From an uncultured Clostridium sp. (GTDB lineage Bacteria; Bacillota; Clostridia; Lachnospirales; Lachnospiraceae): DNA of 13,556 bases. Shown here piece by piece: positions 13,309-13,556 of the stretch. The position numbers and the translations under genes are program-made. The stretch spans positions 1-13,556 of the forward strand of contig CATWBR010000068.1 in the NCBI GenBank assembly GCA_958349075.1. Direction: 5' to 3'. How positions within the stretch are numbered: the first letter of the stretch is position 1; the number at the start of each line of letters is the position of its first letter. The notes under the pieces are model-generated. The model ran no database searches and had not been told where the DNA came from. It saw only the letters and a program-made list of their open reading frames with translations.

Positions 13309-13531
13309 CAATCCCTCCTACCCCTTTGAAGAAATAGGACAGTCCAGACGCCGCAGGCCGGGAAGACGGGCGGGCGATACCCCCGGCGTCTTTGGTTCCG
13401 GTTCATAGACTCCCGTGGGGGAGGAGGTTTCTTTTTTCCGTATCCCCCACCTCACGACACCATCCGCCCGGAACCAAAGACTCATAACCTCCCCCCCGGC
13501 TCCGGCCAACCGGCGGCGTCCTAATTTTTCA
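13309..13531 (+). repeat. Structured repeat, copy 3 (short form lacking the core, about 223 bp)
   Basis: This copy starts with CAATCCC and ends with GTCCTAATTTTTCA like the others. Its main stem is GTCTTTGGTTCCGG (13388-13401) with CCGGAACCAAAGAC (13468-13481), 14 perfect pairs, differing from copies 1 and 2 at matching positions on both arms. Outer stems are GACGCCGC (13347-13354) with GCGGCGTC (13513-13520) and GGCCGG (13356-13361) with CCGGCC (13502-13507). The inner stem is GTGGGGGA (13415-13422) with TCCCCCAC (13443-13450), closed by a 20-base loop. The central pseudoknot domain of about 110 bases found in copies 1 and 2 is absent. The gene downstream lies outside the window. Confidence 0.8.
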
Positions 13532-13556
13532 CCACTATTTCCTTTTAGCAGCCGCC

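Noticed and set aside
3344..13531. The repeat copies as a CRISPR array or an insertion sequence
   Set aside because: The copies are far apart, differ in orientation and have no spacers. No transposase or integrase gene is visible in or near any copy, although a non-autonomous element remains possible.

Overview
The window looks like a chromosomal segment of a moderate-GC Firmicute, most likely a gut Clostridia of the Lachnospiraceae type. This is inferred from strong AGGAGG-type ribosome binding sites, compact operons, Clostridia-like protein families and roughly 50% GC by eye. No species can be named from the sequence alone.

Layout. 1-1500: two plus-strand regulators, a cupin-AraC protein and a small XRE-type repressor with a perfect inverted repeat in its leader, closed by a bidirectional terminator. 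1519-3302: a minus-strand ABC-F ATPase (YbiT/YkpA-like) with its own promoter and a possible 16-codon leader peptide. 3344-3678: first copy of a structured repeat. 3694-6567: a plus-strand signal-less BMP-domain protein with a ParB-like N-terminal region, then a metallophosphoesterase and a shared terminator. 6643-12139: a tight minus-strand cluster read from a clear promoter at 12111-12139: MBL-fold hydrolase, glyoxalase I, dihydroorotase (pyrC), YjjG-like HAD phosphatase, 4-alpha-glucanotransferase (malQ) and a lipoprotein. 12142-12473: second repeat copy. 12474-13308: an AT-rich, foreign-looking segment with one small cysteine-rich gene (possibly an immunity protein) and gene debris. 13309-13531: third, shortened repeat copy.

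The most interesting content is the three-copy repeat family. Copies 1 and 2 are about 330 bp and copy 3 about 220 bp. They share nested inverted repeats whose two arms change together between copies. The two long copies share a central domain with crossing complementarity (a pseudoknot), also supported by compensatory changes. I know no name for this family. It behaves like a structured non-coding RNA or a single-stranded-DNA-folding mobile element without a transposase. In copies 1 and 2 the 3' end lies just upstream of a promoter pointing the same way, and copies 2 and 3 face away from each other around the AT-rich segment.

The functional links inside the minus-strand cluster are partly clear: ATGA and GTGA overlaps couple the hydrolase to glyoxalase I, and pyrC to the nucleotidase-like HAD protein. 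Why malQ and the lipoprotein travel with them is not evident.
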